Shown: positions 56,487 to 64,000 of the stretch, piece after piece | Layout: the number at the start of each line of letters is the position of its first letter | How positions within the stretch are numbered: position 1 is the first letter of the stretch | From: Mycolicibacterium iranicum | Lineage (GTDB): Bacteria; Actinomycetota; Actinomycetes; Mycobacteriales; Mycobacteriaceae | DNA length: 64,000 nucleotides | NCBI RefSeq assembly: GCF_001650495.1 | Contig: NZ_LWCS01000021.1 | Location: 1 to 64,000, forward strand | Direction of reading: 5' to 3' | Program-made: the position numbers and the translations under genes | The notes under the pieces: model-generated | Seen by the model: only the letters and a program-made list of their open reading frames with translations | The model's database searches: none | What the model was told of the DNA's origin: nothing

Positions 56487-57908
56487 GTGAGTGAGCCGAT
56501 GGCGCTCGCCTTCGGGGAACGGCAGTTCAGCCTCGCCGACCTCGACGCACTGGCAGGCGGGATGGCATCGTCGATGCATCAGCGGGGCGTCACGCGCGGT
56601 TCCCGAGTCGCTCTGATGTCGTCCAACCGCCCCGAGTTCGTCGTCGCGCTGCGTGCCATCTGGCGGCTCGGAGCTGCGGCCGTGCTGTTGAGCCCGGCCT
56701 GGAAGAGGGCCGAGGTCGACTACGCCCTGTCGCTGACGGCGCCCACGCATGCGGTCGGCGACCATCCGATGCTCGCCGAGGCGATGCCGATGCTGTCCCT
56801 CGACGCCGAGATCGTGCCGGCGTCCTATCTGGCAGAGGCGCCGGCTCCCGAAGCCGACGCGGTGTTCGTGTTCAGCTCAGGCACGACGGGCATGCCCAAA
56901 GCAGTGCGCCATACGCATGCGTCGCTGGCGGTGGCGATGCGGCACTGGCGTGCGGCGCTCGGGTTGACGCCGGCAGACCGGATGCAGGTGATGACCCCAC
57001 CGTCGCACATCCTCGGTCTGCTCAACATCGTCACGGCCCTCGATACCGGCGCGTGGATCCGTCTGCACCGCAGATTCGACATCGACGCGATGCTGCGCCA
57101 CATCGAATCCGACGGCATCACGGTCGAGATGGCCGTCGCGCCTATCGCGCTGGCGCTGTCGGCGCATCCGCACTTGGAAGACCATGACCTGTCGTCGCTG
57201 CGCTACATCATGTGGTGTGCCACCCCGGTGACACAGAATGTGGCCGAGGCGATTTCAGCACGCACCGGGGTGTCGTGGGTGACCGCATACGGCGCCAGCG
57301 AGCTTCCGGTGATCTCCTGCAACGACCTTCGGCACCCACGGCTCGACACGGTCGGGCGTGCCGTCGCGGAGGTGGACATCCGGACCGTCTCCCTGGAGAC
57401 CGGCGAGCCGCTGCCCCCCGGTGAGGAAGGTGAGATCCAGGTGCGTTCCGGTTCGGCGATGGCCGGCTACCTTCCGGAACACTGCACCGCGGAGGCATTT
57501 TCGGACGGTTGGTATCGCACCGGTGACATCGGAAGCCTCGATGTCGACGGCTGGCTGCGGATCACCGACCGCGCCAAGGAGATGATCAAAGTCCGCGGCT
57601 TTCAGGTCGCACCTGCCGAGATCGAGGCGGTGCTGCACGGCCATCCCGCCGTCGCGGACTGCGCGGTGTTCGGTGTTCCCACGGCAGACGGTGAGGCGAT
57701 CGTCGCTGCGGTGACCGTGAACCACACCGTCGACACCGATGAGCTCGTCACCCTGGTAGGGGACCGGCTTGCCTCCTACAAACGTCCCAGCCAGGTTGTG
57801 GTCGTCGACGAAATCCCGCGACTGCCTTCGGGCAAAGTGTTGCGCAGAGTGTTGCGGGAGCGAGCGATGAGTGCGAAGAGCGGAGGAGATCAGTGGACGT
57901 CCGTCTGA
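56487..57908 (+). CDS. Acyl-CoA synthetase (AMP-forming), FadD-type
   Basis: 473 residues from GTG at 56487. P-loop FVFSSGTTGMPKAVRHTH, A5 TAYGASELPV, hinge GWYRTGDIGSLDVDGWLRITDRAKEMIKVRGFQVAP and catalytic Lys in PSGKVLRRVLRER. The last 13 codons (from MSAKSGG) look added: they are read from a degenerate copy of the mini-ORF repeat. It overlaps the following acyl-CoA dehydrogenase by 16 bases. A second activating enzyme for the 49-64 kb pathway. Confidence 0.88.
   Translation: MSEPMALAFGERQFSLADLDALAGGMASSMHQRGVTRGSRVALMSSNRPEFVVALRAIWRLGAAAVLLSPAWKRAEVDYALSLTAPTHAVGDHPMLAEAMPMLSLDAEIVPASYLAEAPAPEADAVFVFSSGTTGMPKAVRHTHASLAVAMRHWRAALGLTPADRMQVMTPPSHILGLLNIVTALDTGAWIRLHRRFDIDAMLRHIESDGITVEMAVAPIALALSAHPHLEDHDLSSLRYIMWCATPVTQNVAEAISARTGVSWVTAYGASELPVISCNDLRHPRLDTVGRAVAEVDIRTVSLETGEPLPPGEEGEIQVRSGSAMAGYLPEHCTAEAFSDGWYRTGDIGSLDVDGWLRITDRAKEMIKVRGFQVAPAEIEAVLHGHPAVADCAVFGVPTADGEAIVAAVTVNHTVDTDELVTLVGDRLASYKRPSQVVVVDEIPRLPSGKVLRRVLRERAMSAKSGGDQWTSV
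57865..57884 (+). repeat. Degenerate mini-ORF repeat unit
   Basis: GCGATGAGTGCGAAGAGCGG matches the opening of the 24492/54897 repeat units (GCGATGAGCGCTTGCGCGAAGAG) after a 6-base deletion and one substitution. It is in frame at the 3' end of the CoA-ligase gene, just before the acyl-CoA dehydrogenase start, the same kind of junction where the intact arrays sit. Confidence 0.5.
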
Positions 57909-58708
57909 CCCAGGAGCAGCGGCAGCTGCGCGATGCCGCCGCGGAGGTGGCAGGTGACTTCGGGCCCCGCTCGGTGGCCGACCTCGACGACGCGACGCGT
58001 CGTGCACGGCTGGAGAAGGCTGTGGACGCCACCGGGTTCCGGACCCTGCGCGCCGATGGTGCTTCGGCCGTAGAGGTTGCCATCGTCGCCGAGGAGTTCG
58101 GCAGGGGATTGGTCGATGTGCCGTATTTGGGGCCGGTGCTCATCGACGATCTGCAGAACCGGCTCGGACGATCGGTACCCTCGCCGGAGGGCGGTCCCGA
58201 ATCCGTCGACCTGACGGGAAGCCTTGCCGGAGTGGTGGAATCGCCGAGCGAGCTGGCCAAGTTGTCCGACGAAGACGCCGGTCGCTGGTCTGCGTTGGCA
58301 CTGGCGGCGACCACGGCCGACATCGTCGGCGCGGCGCGCGGAACCCACGCGCTGGCCACCGAGTACGCCAAGGTGCGTGAGCAGTACGGGTCGGCCATCG
58401 GTTCCTATCAGGCCGTCGCGCATCTGCTCGCCGAGGGCCTCGCGTTGATCGAAGGGTCGATCAGCGTGGCGCGGCACGGCGCGTGGGCGGTCGACGAGCT
58501 CCCGGTGCGTGACGCGATCGAGGCGAACCGGGTGGCGAAGATCTATTGCGCGCGCGCCGCGATGACGGTATGTGAGACCTCGATTCAGGTGCACGGTGGC
58601 ATCGGTAACACGTGGGAGTGCCTGGCGCACATCTATCTTCGCCGGGTGCTGGCCGCCACCGAGACCTGGCCCGCCAAGTTGGAGGAGCTGACCATTGGAC
58701 TTTCGTGA
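57893..58708 (+). CDS. Acyl-CoA dehydrogenase, short catalytic subunit
   Basis: 271 residues from GTG at 57893 with GGAGGAG 5 bases before. Keeps the N-terminal helices and C-terminal helical bundle but has lost much of the middle beta domain (about 100 residues shorter than a full enzyme). The likely catalytic Glu242 is in VHGGIGNTWECLAHIYLRR. With the next gene it should form a two-subunit dehydrogenase of the FadE28/FadE29 kind used on bulky CoA esters. Overlaps that gene by 14 bases. Confidence 0.9.
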   Translation: MDVRLTQEQRQLRDAAAEVAGDFGPRSVADLDDATRRARLEKAVDATGFRTLRADGASAVEVAIVAEEFGRGLVDVPYLGPVLIDDLQNRLGRSVPSPEGGPESVDLTGSLAGVVESPSELAKLSDEDAGRWSALALAATTADIVGAARGTHALATEYAKVREQYGSAIGSYQAVAHLLAEGLALIEGSISVARHGAWAVDELPVRDAIEANRVAKIYCARAAMTVCETSIQVHGGIGNTWECLAHIYLRRVLAATETWPAKLEELTIGLS

Positions 58709-59792
58709 TTCGCCCGACGAGGCCGCCTTCCGTGACCGGCTGAGCCGCTGGCTCAAGGAGCAGAAAGGCAAGTTCCCGACCTCCGGCGACGCCTACTGGG
58801 CCAAGGCGGGGGAGTGGCACCAGGCACTGTTCGAGGCAGGTTTCTTCGGCACGTCCTGGCCCAAGGCGTATGGCGGCCAGGATCTTCCTCCGGTGTACGA
58901 CGTCATCGTCGACGAGGAGATCGCCAAGGCAGGCGCTCCCGCGCGGCCCAGCCTGGGTTATCTGGTGGTCGGTCTGAGTCACCATGGCAGCGAAGAACTT
59001 CGGCAGCGTTTTCTGCCAGGGATGATCAACGGTACGGAACGGTGGTGCCAGGGTTTCTCGGAACCGGGCGCCGGTTCGGACCTGGCTTCCCTTACGACCA
59101 CCGCTGTCCGGAGTGGGGACGACTCCGATGACTACGTCATCCACGGGCACAAGATCTGGACCAGCTATTCCGATGTCGCGGACTGGTGCCTTGTGCTCGC
59201 CCGCACGAACAAGGATGTACCCAAGCACAAAGGCATCTCGGCGTTCATCGTCACGATGCACCAGGACGGCATCGAGCAGCGTCCGCTGAAGATGATCAGC
59301 GGCGTCACCAAGGAGTTCGGGCAGGTCAGCTTCGACGGGGCCCGGGTGCCCGCCGCGAACATGGTCGGCGCTCCCGGCGAGGGCTGGAAACTGGCGATGA
59401 CGGTCGTCAGCCATGAACGCGAGCCGTCGACGCTCGGATTCTCGGCTCGCTATGGAAAGACCGTGCGGCAGATGGCATCTGGTCTCGACGCGGCGCCCAA
59501 CGAGGAATTACTGTGGGCGTGGGTGCAGACGGAGATGCTGCGACTGCACGTGCGCAGGCGGCTCTCGGAGCAACTCGACGGCCTCCACCACGGCCCGCAG
59601 GGATCGCTCGACAAGCTGTTGATGACCTGGGTCGAGCAGTCGGTCGGGCACGCAGCGCTCAAGACCGTCGGCACCGGCGACGAGGAGCTCTTCGGGGCGT
59701 ACATGTACAGCCGCGCCCAGAGTGTCATGGGCGGCACGTCGCAGATTCAGAAGAACATCATCGCGCAACGAATCCTCGGACTGGGGGCCTAG
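58695..59792 (+). CDS. Acyl-CoA dehydrogenase, flavin-binding subunit
   Basis: 365 residues from TTG at 58695, with GGAGGAG 7 bases before it. Flavin region [21 protein letters not shown] and HKIWTSYSDVADW, and the end block MGGTSQIQKNIIAQRILGLG. The catalytic Glu position is not obvious here, which fits the idea that it is supplied by the overlapping short subunit. Confidence 0.9.
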   Translation: MDFRDSPDEAAFRDRLSRWLKEQKGKFPTSGDAYWAKAGEWHQALFEAGFFGTSWPKAYGGQDLPPVYDVIVDEEIAKAGAPARPSLGYLVVGLSHHGSEELRQRFLPGMINGTERWCQGFSEPGAGSDLASLTTTAVRSGDDSDDYVIHGHKIWTSYSDVADWCLVLARTNKDVPKHKGISAFIVTMHQDGIEQRPLKMISGVTKEFGQVSFDGARVPAANMVGAPGEGWKLAMTVVSHEREPSTLGFSARYGKTVRQMASGLDAAPNEELLWAWVQTEMLRLHVRRRLSEQLDGLHHGPQGSLDKLLMTWVEQSVGHAALKTVGTGDEELFGAYMYSRAQSVMGGTSQIQKNIIAQRILGLGA

Positions 59793-59795
59793 AAC

Positions 59796-60560
59796 ATGTA
59801 CGAAATGCCGGACGAAATCCAGGTCGAGGCCGACGGTGCCCTGCGCATCATCACCCTCAACCGGCCCGACGACCTCAACGCGGTCAACGACAATCTGCAT
59901 GTCGGTCTGGCCAAGATCTGGGAGGAGCTGAACGAGGACGTCGGGGCCCGCGCAGCGGTGATCACCGGTGCAGGACGGGCCTTTTCGGCCGGTGGCGACT
60001 TCAACTACCTGGACGAGTTACGCAGGGACGAAGCGCTGCGCCAGAAGACGATCAAGCACGGCCGCGACCTCGTCATCGGCATGGTGCGGTGCCGTATCCC
60101 GGTCGTGGCGGCCGTCAACGGGCCGGCCGTGGGGCTCGGCTGCAGCCTGGCGGCGCTGTCCGATGTCGTCTACATCGGCGAGAACGCCTTCTTCGCCGAC
60201 CCGCACGTCTCGATCGGTCTGGTGGCCGCCGACGGCGGACCGCTGGTGTGGGGTTCGCAGATAAGCCTGTTGCAGGCCAAGGAGTTTGCGCTCACCGGTG
60301 TACGCATCAAGGCCGCCCGTGCCGTCGAGCTGGGGCTCGCCAACCACGTCGTCGCGGACCCGCTCGCCGAAGCGATCACCTGTGCCAAGAAGCTGTTGGA
60401 GCTTCCTCAGCAGGCCGTCGAGGCGACAAAGCGGCTGATGAACATCCAATTGGAGAAGTCGGTGATGGCTTCGCTGGACTACGCCAACCTCGCCGAATAC
60501 GTGTCGTTCGGGACGCCTGAGTTCAACAAGATCGTCGACGGCCTGATCGCCAAGAAGTAG
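59796..60560 (+). CDS. Enoyl-CoA hydratase/isomerase family (crotonase)
   Basis: 254 residues, 3 bases after the dehydrogenase stop. Oxyanion-hole motifs AFSAGGDFNYL and AAVNGPAVGLGCSLAALSD are clear. The two Glu residues of classic enoyl-CoA hydratase are not conserved: the positions read Ser (GCSLA) and His (ADPHVSIGL). So hydration by the classic mechanism is doubtful; another crotonase reaction such as isomerisation or C-C bond hydrolysis is possible. Confidence 0.88.
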   Translation: MYEMPDEIQVEADGALRIITLNRPDDLNAVNDNLHVGLAKIWEELNEDVGARAAVITGAGRAFSAGGDFNYLDELRRDEALRQKTIKHGRDLVIGMVRCRIPVVAAVNGPAVGLGCSLAALSDVVYIGENAFFADPHVSIGLVAADGGPLVWGSQISLLQAKEFALTGVRIKAARAVELGLANHVVADPLAEAITCAKKLLELPQQAVEATKRLMNIQLEKSVMASLDYANLAEYVSFGTPEFNKIVDGLIAKK

Positions 60561-60569
60561 CGCCTCGTA

Positions 60570-60633
60570 CCGCGAAATATCATTCCGGGCTGTGCATGTT
60601 CGCCAATCCACGACCCGGAATGATATTTCGCGG
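60570..60633. repeat. 64-bp long-stem hairpin element, copy 2
   Basis: A perfect 20-bp stem, CCGCGAAATATCATTCCGGG (60570-60589) with its complement at 60614-60633, around a 24-base loop that starts CTGTG and ends CGA. Same element as 18550-18613. It sits 9 bases after the crotonase stop, and its right arm directly touches the TAA of the convergent SDR gene. Likely bidirectional terminator. Confidence 0.88.
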
Positions 60634-61380
60634 TTAGGGGCCCAACTCCTCGGAGCGCTGGATCGTGCCGGTGATGCCTGAAGCATCCTGCTGCGCCAGG
60701 AGGACCGCCGCGCGGGCCATTGCCTCCGGCGGCTCGACCATCTCCGGCGGGATCTGCATACCCGCGCCCCCGGCCTGCCAGCCCTCGGTCAGTACGACGC
60801 GCGACGGGCTCAGGCAGTTGACGGCGATGTTGTCCGCTCTGAGGTCGGCGGCCATACCGAGATAAAGCCGCTCCGCGGCGGCCTTCGACACCCAGTAGGC
60901 GTTCGCGCCGTGCTCGGTCATCGTGACCCCGGTGGTCGTGATCGCGATCAGCGAGCCCCCGCCGCGGGCGCGCACATGGGGGATGACGGCCTTGGTGACC
61001 AGGAAGACGCCGGTGGTGTTCACGTCGAGGCACAACTGCCAGCGCTTCAGCGGCGTGGACTCGATCGGGCCCAGCCACAGGACCCCCGCGTTCGCGACCA
61101 GGATGTCGATACCGCCGAACTCGGCGACCGTCGCCGCCACCGCGGCGTCGACGGACGCTTCGCTGGTGACGTCGCACGCGACCGGCAGCGCGCGTCCACC
61201 GTCATCGGTGATGCGCTGTGCGACAGAGCCGATCGTGCCGGGCAGCTTACCCTCCCGTTCGGATCGAGCCGCCACGGCAACGGATGCACCCGCGCACGCC
61301 AACGCCGCGGCGACGGTGGCGCCGATACCCCGGCTCGCGCCGGCGACGAACGCCACCTTCCCGTCCAGCACGCCGCTCAC
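60634..61380 (-). CDS. Short-chain dehydrogenase/reductase
   Basis: 248 residues from GTG at 61380 (MSGVLDGKVAFVAGASRGIG), overlapping the stop of the upstream SDR (GTGA). NAD(P) motif GASRGIGATVA, ANAGVL, catalytic Ser near ITTTGVTMTEHG and Y-W-V-S-K. Likely oxidises a hydroxyacyl-CoA or alcohol intermediate of this pathway. The stop codon abuts the long hairpin. Confidence 0.88.
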   Translation of the reverse strand: MSGVLDGKVAFVAGASRGIGATVAAALACAGASVAVAARSEREGKLPGTIGSVAQRITDDGGRALPVACDVTSEASVDAAVAATVAEFGGIDILVANAGVLWLGPIESTPLKRWQLCLDVNTTGVFLVTKAVIPHVRARGGGSLIAITTTGVTMTEHGANAYWVSKAAAERLYLGMAADLRADNIAVNCLSPSRVVLTEGWQAGGAGMQIPPEMVEPPEAMARAAVLLAQQDASGITGTIQRSEELGP

Positions 61381-62141
61381 TTCGGGGGGAACCGCAAAGC
61401 TCCGTCGAGGCGGATGATCTCGCCGTTGAGGTAGTCGTTCTCCACGATGCTCTGTGCCAGCCGCGCGTACTCCGTCGAGCGGCCCATACGCTTCGGGAAC
61501 GGCACCTGCGGGCCCCAATACTGCTCGAGTTGGTCGGCGGCCTTGCCATAGGCGGGCGTGTTGATCGTGCCAGGGGCGATCGTCACCACGCGAATGCCCA
61601 ACGGGGACAAGTCACGTGCGGCCACCAGTGTCATGCCGAGAACACCGCCTTTGGCCGCGGAGTATGGGAGCTGCCCGATCTGGCCCTCGTAGCCGGCGAT
61701 CGACGCCGTGTTGATGATGACGCCGCGCGCGCCTTCTTCGAGCGGATCTGTCTTGGCGATTGCCGCGGCCGACAGTCGCATGACGTTGAACACCGCGGTC
61801 AGATAGAACTCGATCGTCTTCTTGAAGCCGTCGAGGTCCAGTGGTGAGCCATCCTTGCCGATCAGCCGGCCGCCACTGGCGGGTCCGCCATGGGTGTCGA
61901 CCGAGATGCGCAGCGGCGCCAGCGATTGCGCCTCGGCGATCGCCGCATTGACCGACTCCTCCGACGTGGCGTCGGTGCGGACGTAGCGCACCCCGAGTTC
62001 GGACTCCAGGGCCTTGCCCTTGTCGTCGGCGAGATCGGCGATCACCACCTTGCCGCCCGCGCCCACCAGCCGGCGCACCGTCGCCTCTCCCAGTCCACCC
62101 GCGCCTCCGACGACCAGGGCAGAGCTTCCGGCGATCTCCAT
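61377..62141 (-). CDS. Short-chain dehydrogenase, 3-hydroxyacyl-CoA dehydrogenase type II-like
   Basis: 254 residues; AAGGAGGG 6 bases before the ATG. VVGGAGGLGEATVRRL, D-x-D region VIADLADDKG, NTASIAGYEGQIGQLPYSAAKGGVLGMT (Ser, Tyr, Lys) match HSD17B10-type enzymes that take 3-hydroxyacyl-CoA to 3-ketoacyl-CoA. First gene of a leftward pair, divergent from the MeaB gene over a GAGAAT-n3-ATTCTC palindrome. Confidence 0.9.
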   Translation of the reverse strand: MEIAGSSALVVGGAGGLGEATVRRLVGAGGKVVIADLADDKGKALESELGVRYVRTDATSEESVNAAIAEAQSLAPLRISVDTHGGPASGGRLIGKDGSPLDLDGFKKTIEFYLTAVFNVMRLSAAAIAKTDPLEEGARGVIINTASIAGYEGQIGQLPYSAAKGGVLGMTLVAARDLSPLGIRVVTIAPGTINTPAYGKAADQLEQYWGPQVPFPKRMGRSTEYARLAQSIVENDYLNGEIIRLDGALRFPPK

Positions 62142-62174
62142 ACGGACCCTCCTTGAAACGACGACTCTCTGCAG

Positions 62175-62193
62175 TGGAGAATAGCATTCTCAA
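62175..62193. promoter_or_regulatory. Palindromic operator, SDR/meaB promoter
   Basis: TGGAGAAT-AGC-ATTCTCAA: a perfect 6-bp core repeat with a 3-base spacer (62177-62191), same core and spacing as the site at 56408-56426. It lies 34 bases before the SDR start and about 47 before the MeaB start, the same geometry as the other site. Confidence 0.75.
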
Positions 62194-62239
62194 CATTGGA
62201 ACGGTCGGCCCGGGAGTGAGCCTGCGTAACCTGTCTGAA

Positions 62240-63139
62240 GTGACCATCGACGAGCTCATCGCCGCTGCTCGCGGCGGGTCACCGCGCGCGACCGGGCGGC
62301 TGCTCAGCGCCGTCGAGGGCCCCCGGCGCGCGGAGGTGCTCGAAGCTCTGGGGGCGGTGACTCCGACGCGCGTCGTCGGGATCACCGGTCCGCCGGGTGC
62401 GGGAAAGTCGACGACGGTGGGGGCATTGGTCGGCGCCTACCGCGCGAACGGCATGCGGGTCGCCGTGCTGGCCGTCGATCCGTCTTCCCCGTACAGCGGC
62501 GGCGCGCTCCTGGGAGACCGTATCCGAATGGCAGCGCACATCAACGATCCCGACGTGCTGATCCGATCGGTGGCGACCCGTGGTCATCTCGGCGGTCTCG
62601 CCGCCGCGGTGCCCGGATCGATCAAACTGCTGTCGGCACTCGGCTACGACCTGGTGATGCTGGAGACGGTGGGAGTCGGCCAGTCGGAGATCGAGATCGC
62701 CGCAGTGGCCGATCCGACAGTCGTGGTGCTCAATCCCGGTGCGGGCGATGCCATCCAGGCGGCGAAGGCCGGTCTGCTTGAGGTGGCCGACATCGTCGTG
62801 GTCAACAAAGCCGACCGCGACGGTGCCGATCAGACGGTACGGGACCTGCGCGCGGAAACTTCTGCGCCCACTCTCAAACTCGTTGCCGCACAGGGCGACG
62901 GTCTGGCCGAGCTCGTCGACGTGATCGATGCGCATCACCGGGCTGACAGCCCGGAGCGCCGGGCGGCCAGGGCGCGCTCTCAGATCCTGTCGCTGGCGCA
63001 GACTCTGCTCCGCAACCATCCAGAACTGGATCGGCTTTCGGCGTCGGTCGCCGAGGGCGGCGAGGATGCCTACAGCGCCGCCGAACGTCTCTTCGCAGAC
63101 GACTCGACGGGTAGATCGAGCATGCGTCGAGACATCTGA
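62240..63139 (+). CDS. MeaB/ArgK-type G3E GTPase, mutase chaperone
   Basis: 299 residues from GTG at 62240 (MTIDELIAAARGG); GTG at 62216 is an alternative. Walker A GITGPPGAGKSTTV, Mg motif AVDPSSPYSGGALLGDRIRM, ETVGVGQSE switch and N-K-A-D base motif. MeaB proteins load and protect B12 on acyl-CoA mutases, so this is the expected partner of the mutase at 51906-53912. The 3' end overlaps the convergent TetR gene by 70 bases. Confidence 0.92.
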   Translation: MTIDELIAAARGGSPRATGRLLSAVEGPRRAEVLEALGAVTPTRVVGITGPPGAGKSTTVGALVGAYRANGMRVAVLAVDPSSPYSGGALLGDRIRMAAHINDPDVLIRSVATRGHLGGLAAAVPGSIKLLSALGYDLVMLETVGVGQSEIEIAAVADPTVVVLNPGAGDAIQAAKAGLLEVADIVVVNKADRDGADQTVRDLRAETSAPTLKLVAAQGDGLAELVDVIDAHHRADSPERRAARARSQILSLAQTLLRNHPELDRLSASVAEGGEDAYSAAERLFADDSTGRSSMRRDI

Positions 63140-63681
63140 CTGAGTTGTGCGCGCAGTGTCTCGGCATCGAAGTCGGCGACGAGCGGATGCATGACCGCGA
63201 CGCTGATCGCGCTGGACAGCATCGCAGCGTGGAAACGCGCGTCGACGCCGGGCTCGGTGCCGAGCAGCGCCGCGTAGAGGCGTTCGATGAAGCGCTGAAA
63301 GGGCTCGTGTTCGGCCTGCAATCGGATGATCACCGGATCGAACTGCAGGACGCTGACGACACCGCGGCGCTCGATGGCCTGGTCGATCATCCGGTCCAGG
63401 AGGACTTCACGGGCTCCCACCGGATGGCCGACGGCCTCAGCCGCCTCCACCGCGTCTTCCAGCCGGCTCATCTCGCGTTCGGTGATCGCGATGACGATCT
63501 CTTCCTTCGTCTTGAATTGCCGGTACACCGCGGCCTTGGTAACTCCCATGGCGTCGGCGATCATCTGGAGGGACGTGCCGCTGACGCCGTGCTCGGCGAT
63601 GAGTTTCAGCGCCGCGTCCAGGACGCGGGTCTGGGCCGCCGTCCTGGTGATCGCGCCGAACTTCTCGGGTGCCGTCGTCAC
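63070..63681 (-). CDS. TetR-family transcriptional regulator
   Basis: 203 residues. HTH: VLDAALKLIAEHGVSGTSLQMIADAMGVTKAAVYRQFKTKEEIVIAI, then a TetR_C-like domain. It is the only DNA-binding protein in the 49-64 kb cluster and so the best candidate to bind the GAGAAT-n3-ATTCTC sites. No such site is visible before its own start, so it may not regulate itself. The last 70 bases are antisense to the MeaB gene. Confidence 0.88.
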   Translation of the reverse strand: MTTAPEKFGAITRTAAQTRVLDAALKLIAEHGVSGTSLQMIADAMGVTKAAVYRQFKTKEEIVIAITEREMSRLEDAVEAAEAVGHPVGAREVLLDRMIDQAIERRGVVSVLQFDPVIIRLQAEHEPFQRFIERLYAALLGTEPGVDARFHAAMLSSAISVAVMHPLVADFDAETLRAQLSQMSRRMLDLPVESSAKRRSAAL

Positions 63682-63734
63682 ACCGATGAGGGTAGTCGAC
63701 CACCGGGGCTGTAGGTTGCCGATCGGCTACCGGG

Positions 63735-64000
63735 TTACGACAGTGACGTGCCGGTGGCTGCCGTGTAGCCCGCGCGATACCCGAATACCATGGCCGGTCC
63801 GATGGTGCCGCCGGCGCCGCCGTAGGCCTTGCCGGTGGCGCCGGCCATCGCATTACCCGCCGCGAACAGTCCGGTGATAGCCGTGCCGCTGACATGCAGG
63901 ACGCGCCCGTCTCGATCGGTGCGGGGTCCGCCTTTCGTACCCATGGCGCCGATGGACACCGGCACTGCGAAGTAGGGTGCGGTGTCGATCGGCCCGAGTG
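63735..64000 (-). CDS. FAD-dependent oxidoreductase, KstD-like (C-terminal part)
   Basis: Only the last 87 or so codons are in the window; the gene runs off the right edge. The visible end, T-A-P-Y-F-A-V-P-V-S-I-G-A-M-G-T-K-G-G-P and then LFAAGNAMAGATGKAYGGAGGTIGPAMVFGYRAG, is the FAD-binding C terminus of 3-ketosteroid delta-1-dehydrogenase/fumarate-reductase flavoproteins. It would fit an acyl or ring dehydrogenation in the same pathway. Same strand as TetR, 53 bases upstream of it. Confidence 0.82.
   Translation of the reverse strand, partial: LGPIDTAPYFAVPVSIGAMGTKGGPRTDRDGRVLHVSGTAITGLFAAGNAMAGATGKAYGGAGGTIGPAMVFGYRAGYTAATGTSLS

Overview
The window is high-GC actinobacterial DNA that reads as a fast-growing Mycobacterium (Mycolicibacterium) chromosome. 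From the 5S rRNA gene to about 33 kb it follows the gene order I recall for the M. tuberculosis stretch rrf-ogt(Rv1316c)-alkA ... lprD(Rv1343c). Differences from that order include an insert at about 2.4-5.6 kb (secreted phosphatase, TetR regulator, DUF3159 protein), one HAMP-cyclase where M. tuberculosis has three, no PE gene, and an extra lipoprotein metallopeptidase beside dinG. Species was not determined. All family names come from reading the translated proteins, without a database search.

Layout. 1-300: end of an rRNA operon (23S-5S spacer, 5S, terminator). 0.3-11 kb: alkylation repair (ogt, ada-alkA), a class III adenylate cyclase, the mismatch endonuclease nucS, methylmalonyl-CoA epimerase, fadA4 thiolase and a CnoX-like protein. 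11-18.5 kb: alpha-glucan genes, glgE-glgB divergent from glgP. 18.6-23.5 kb: metallopeptidase, and dinG with pncB. 23.6-31 kb: a long rightward run, clpS, a DUF2017 gene, a P1-family (S58) hydrolase, the mec-cysO-cysM cysteine route, rhomboid, murI, an Rv1339-like phosphodiesterase, rph and rdgB. 31-33 kb: acyltransferase, a DUF3817 gene and lprD facing back. A tRNA-Leu(UAG) at 33.3 kb, flanked by gene remnants, marks the start of the accessory half.

33-49 kb: regulators and catabolic genes. These are a regulator remnant, an alpha/beta hydrolase, a WhiB6-like protein divergent from a TetR gene over tandem operators, an AraC regulator divergent from an amidohydrolase, and a sulfatase with an SRPBCC protein. 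A TetR gene then sits divergent from a five-gene acyl-CoA operon (SDR-like reductase, fused double acyl-CoA dehydrogenase, Ltp2-like thiolase fold, DUF35, SnoaL-like), followed by a second membrane cyclase.

49-64 kb: a set of divergent, translationally coupled transcription units around a two-subunit coenzyme-B12 acyl-CoA mutase. It has its own MeaB-type GTPase, two CoA ligases, a class III CoA-transferase, an F420-type (LLM) oxidoreductase, a 2Fe-2S ferredoxin, a two-subunit acyl-CoA dehydrogenase, a crotonase, three SDRs, a TetR regulator and a KstD-like flavoprotein cut by the window edge. A shared palindrome (GAGAAT-n3-ATTCTC) lies in two of its divergent promoters. I read this as a regulon for breaking down an unidentified branched or alicyclic acid.

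The most unusual structure is a pair of tandem repeat arrays, at 24.5 kb and 54.9 kb. Every repeat unit is a complete mini-ORF (MSACAKS...) linked to the next, and to both flanking genes, by ATGA start/stop overlaps. A 64-bp long-stem hairpin also occurs twice, both times between convergent genes.
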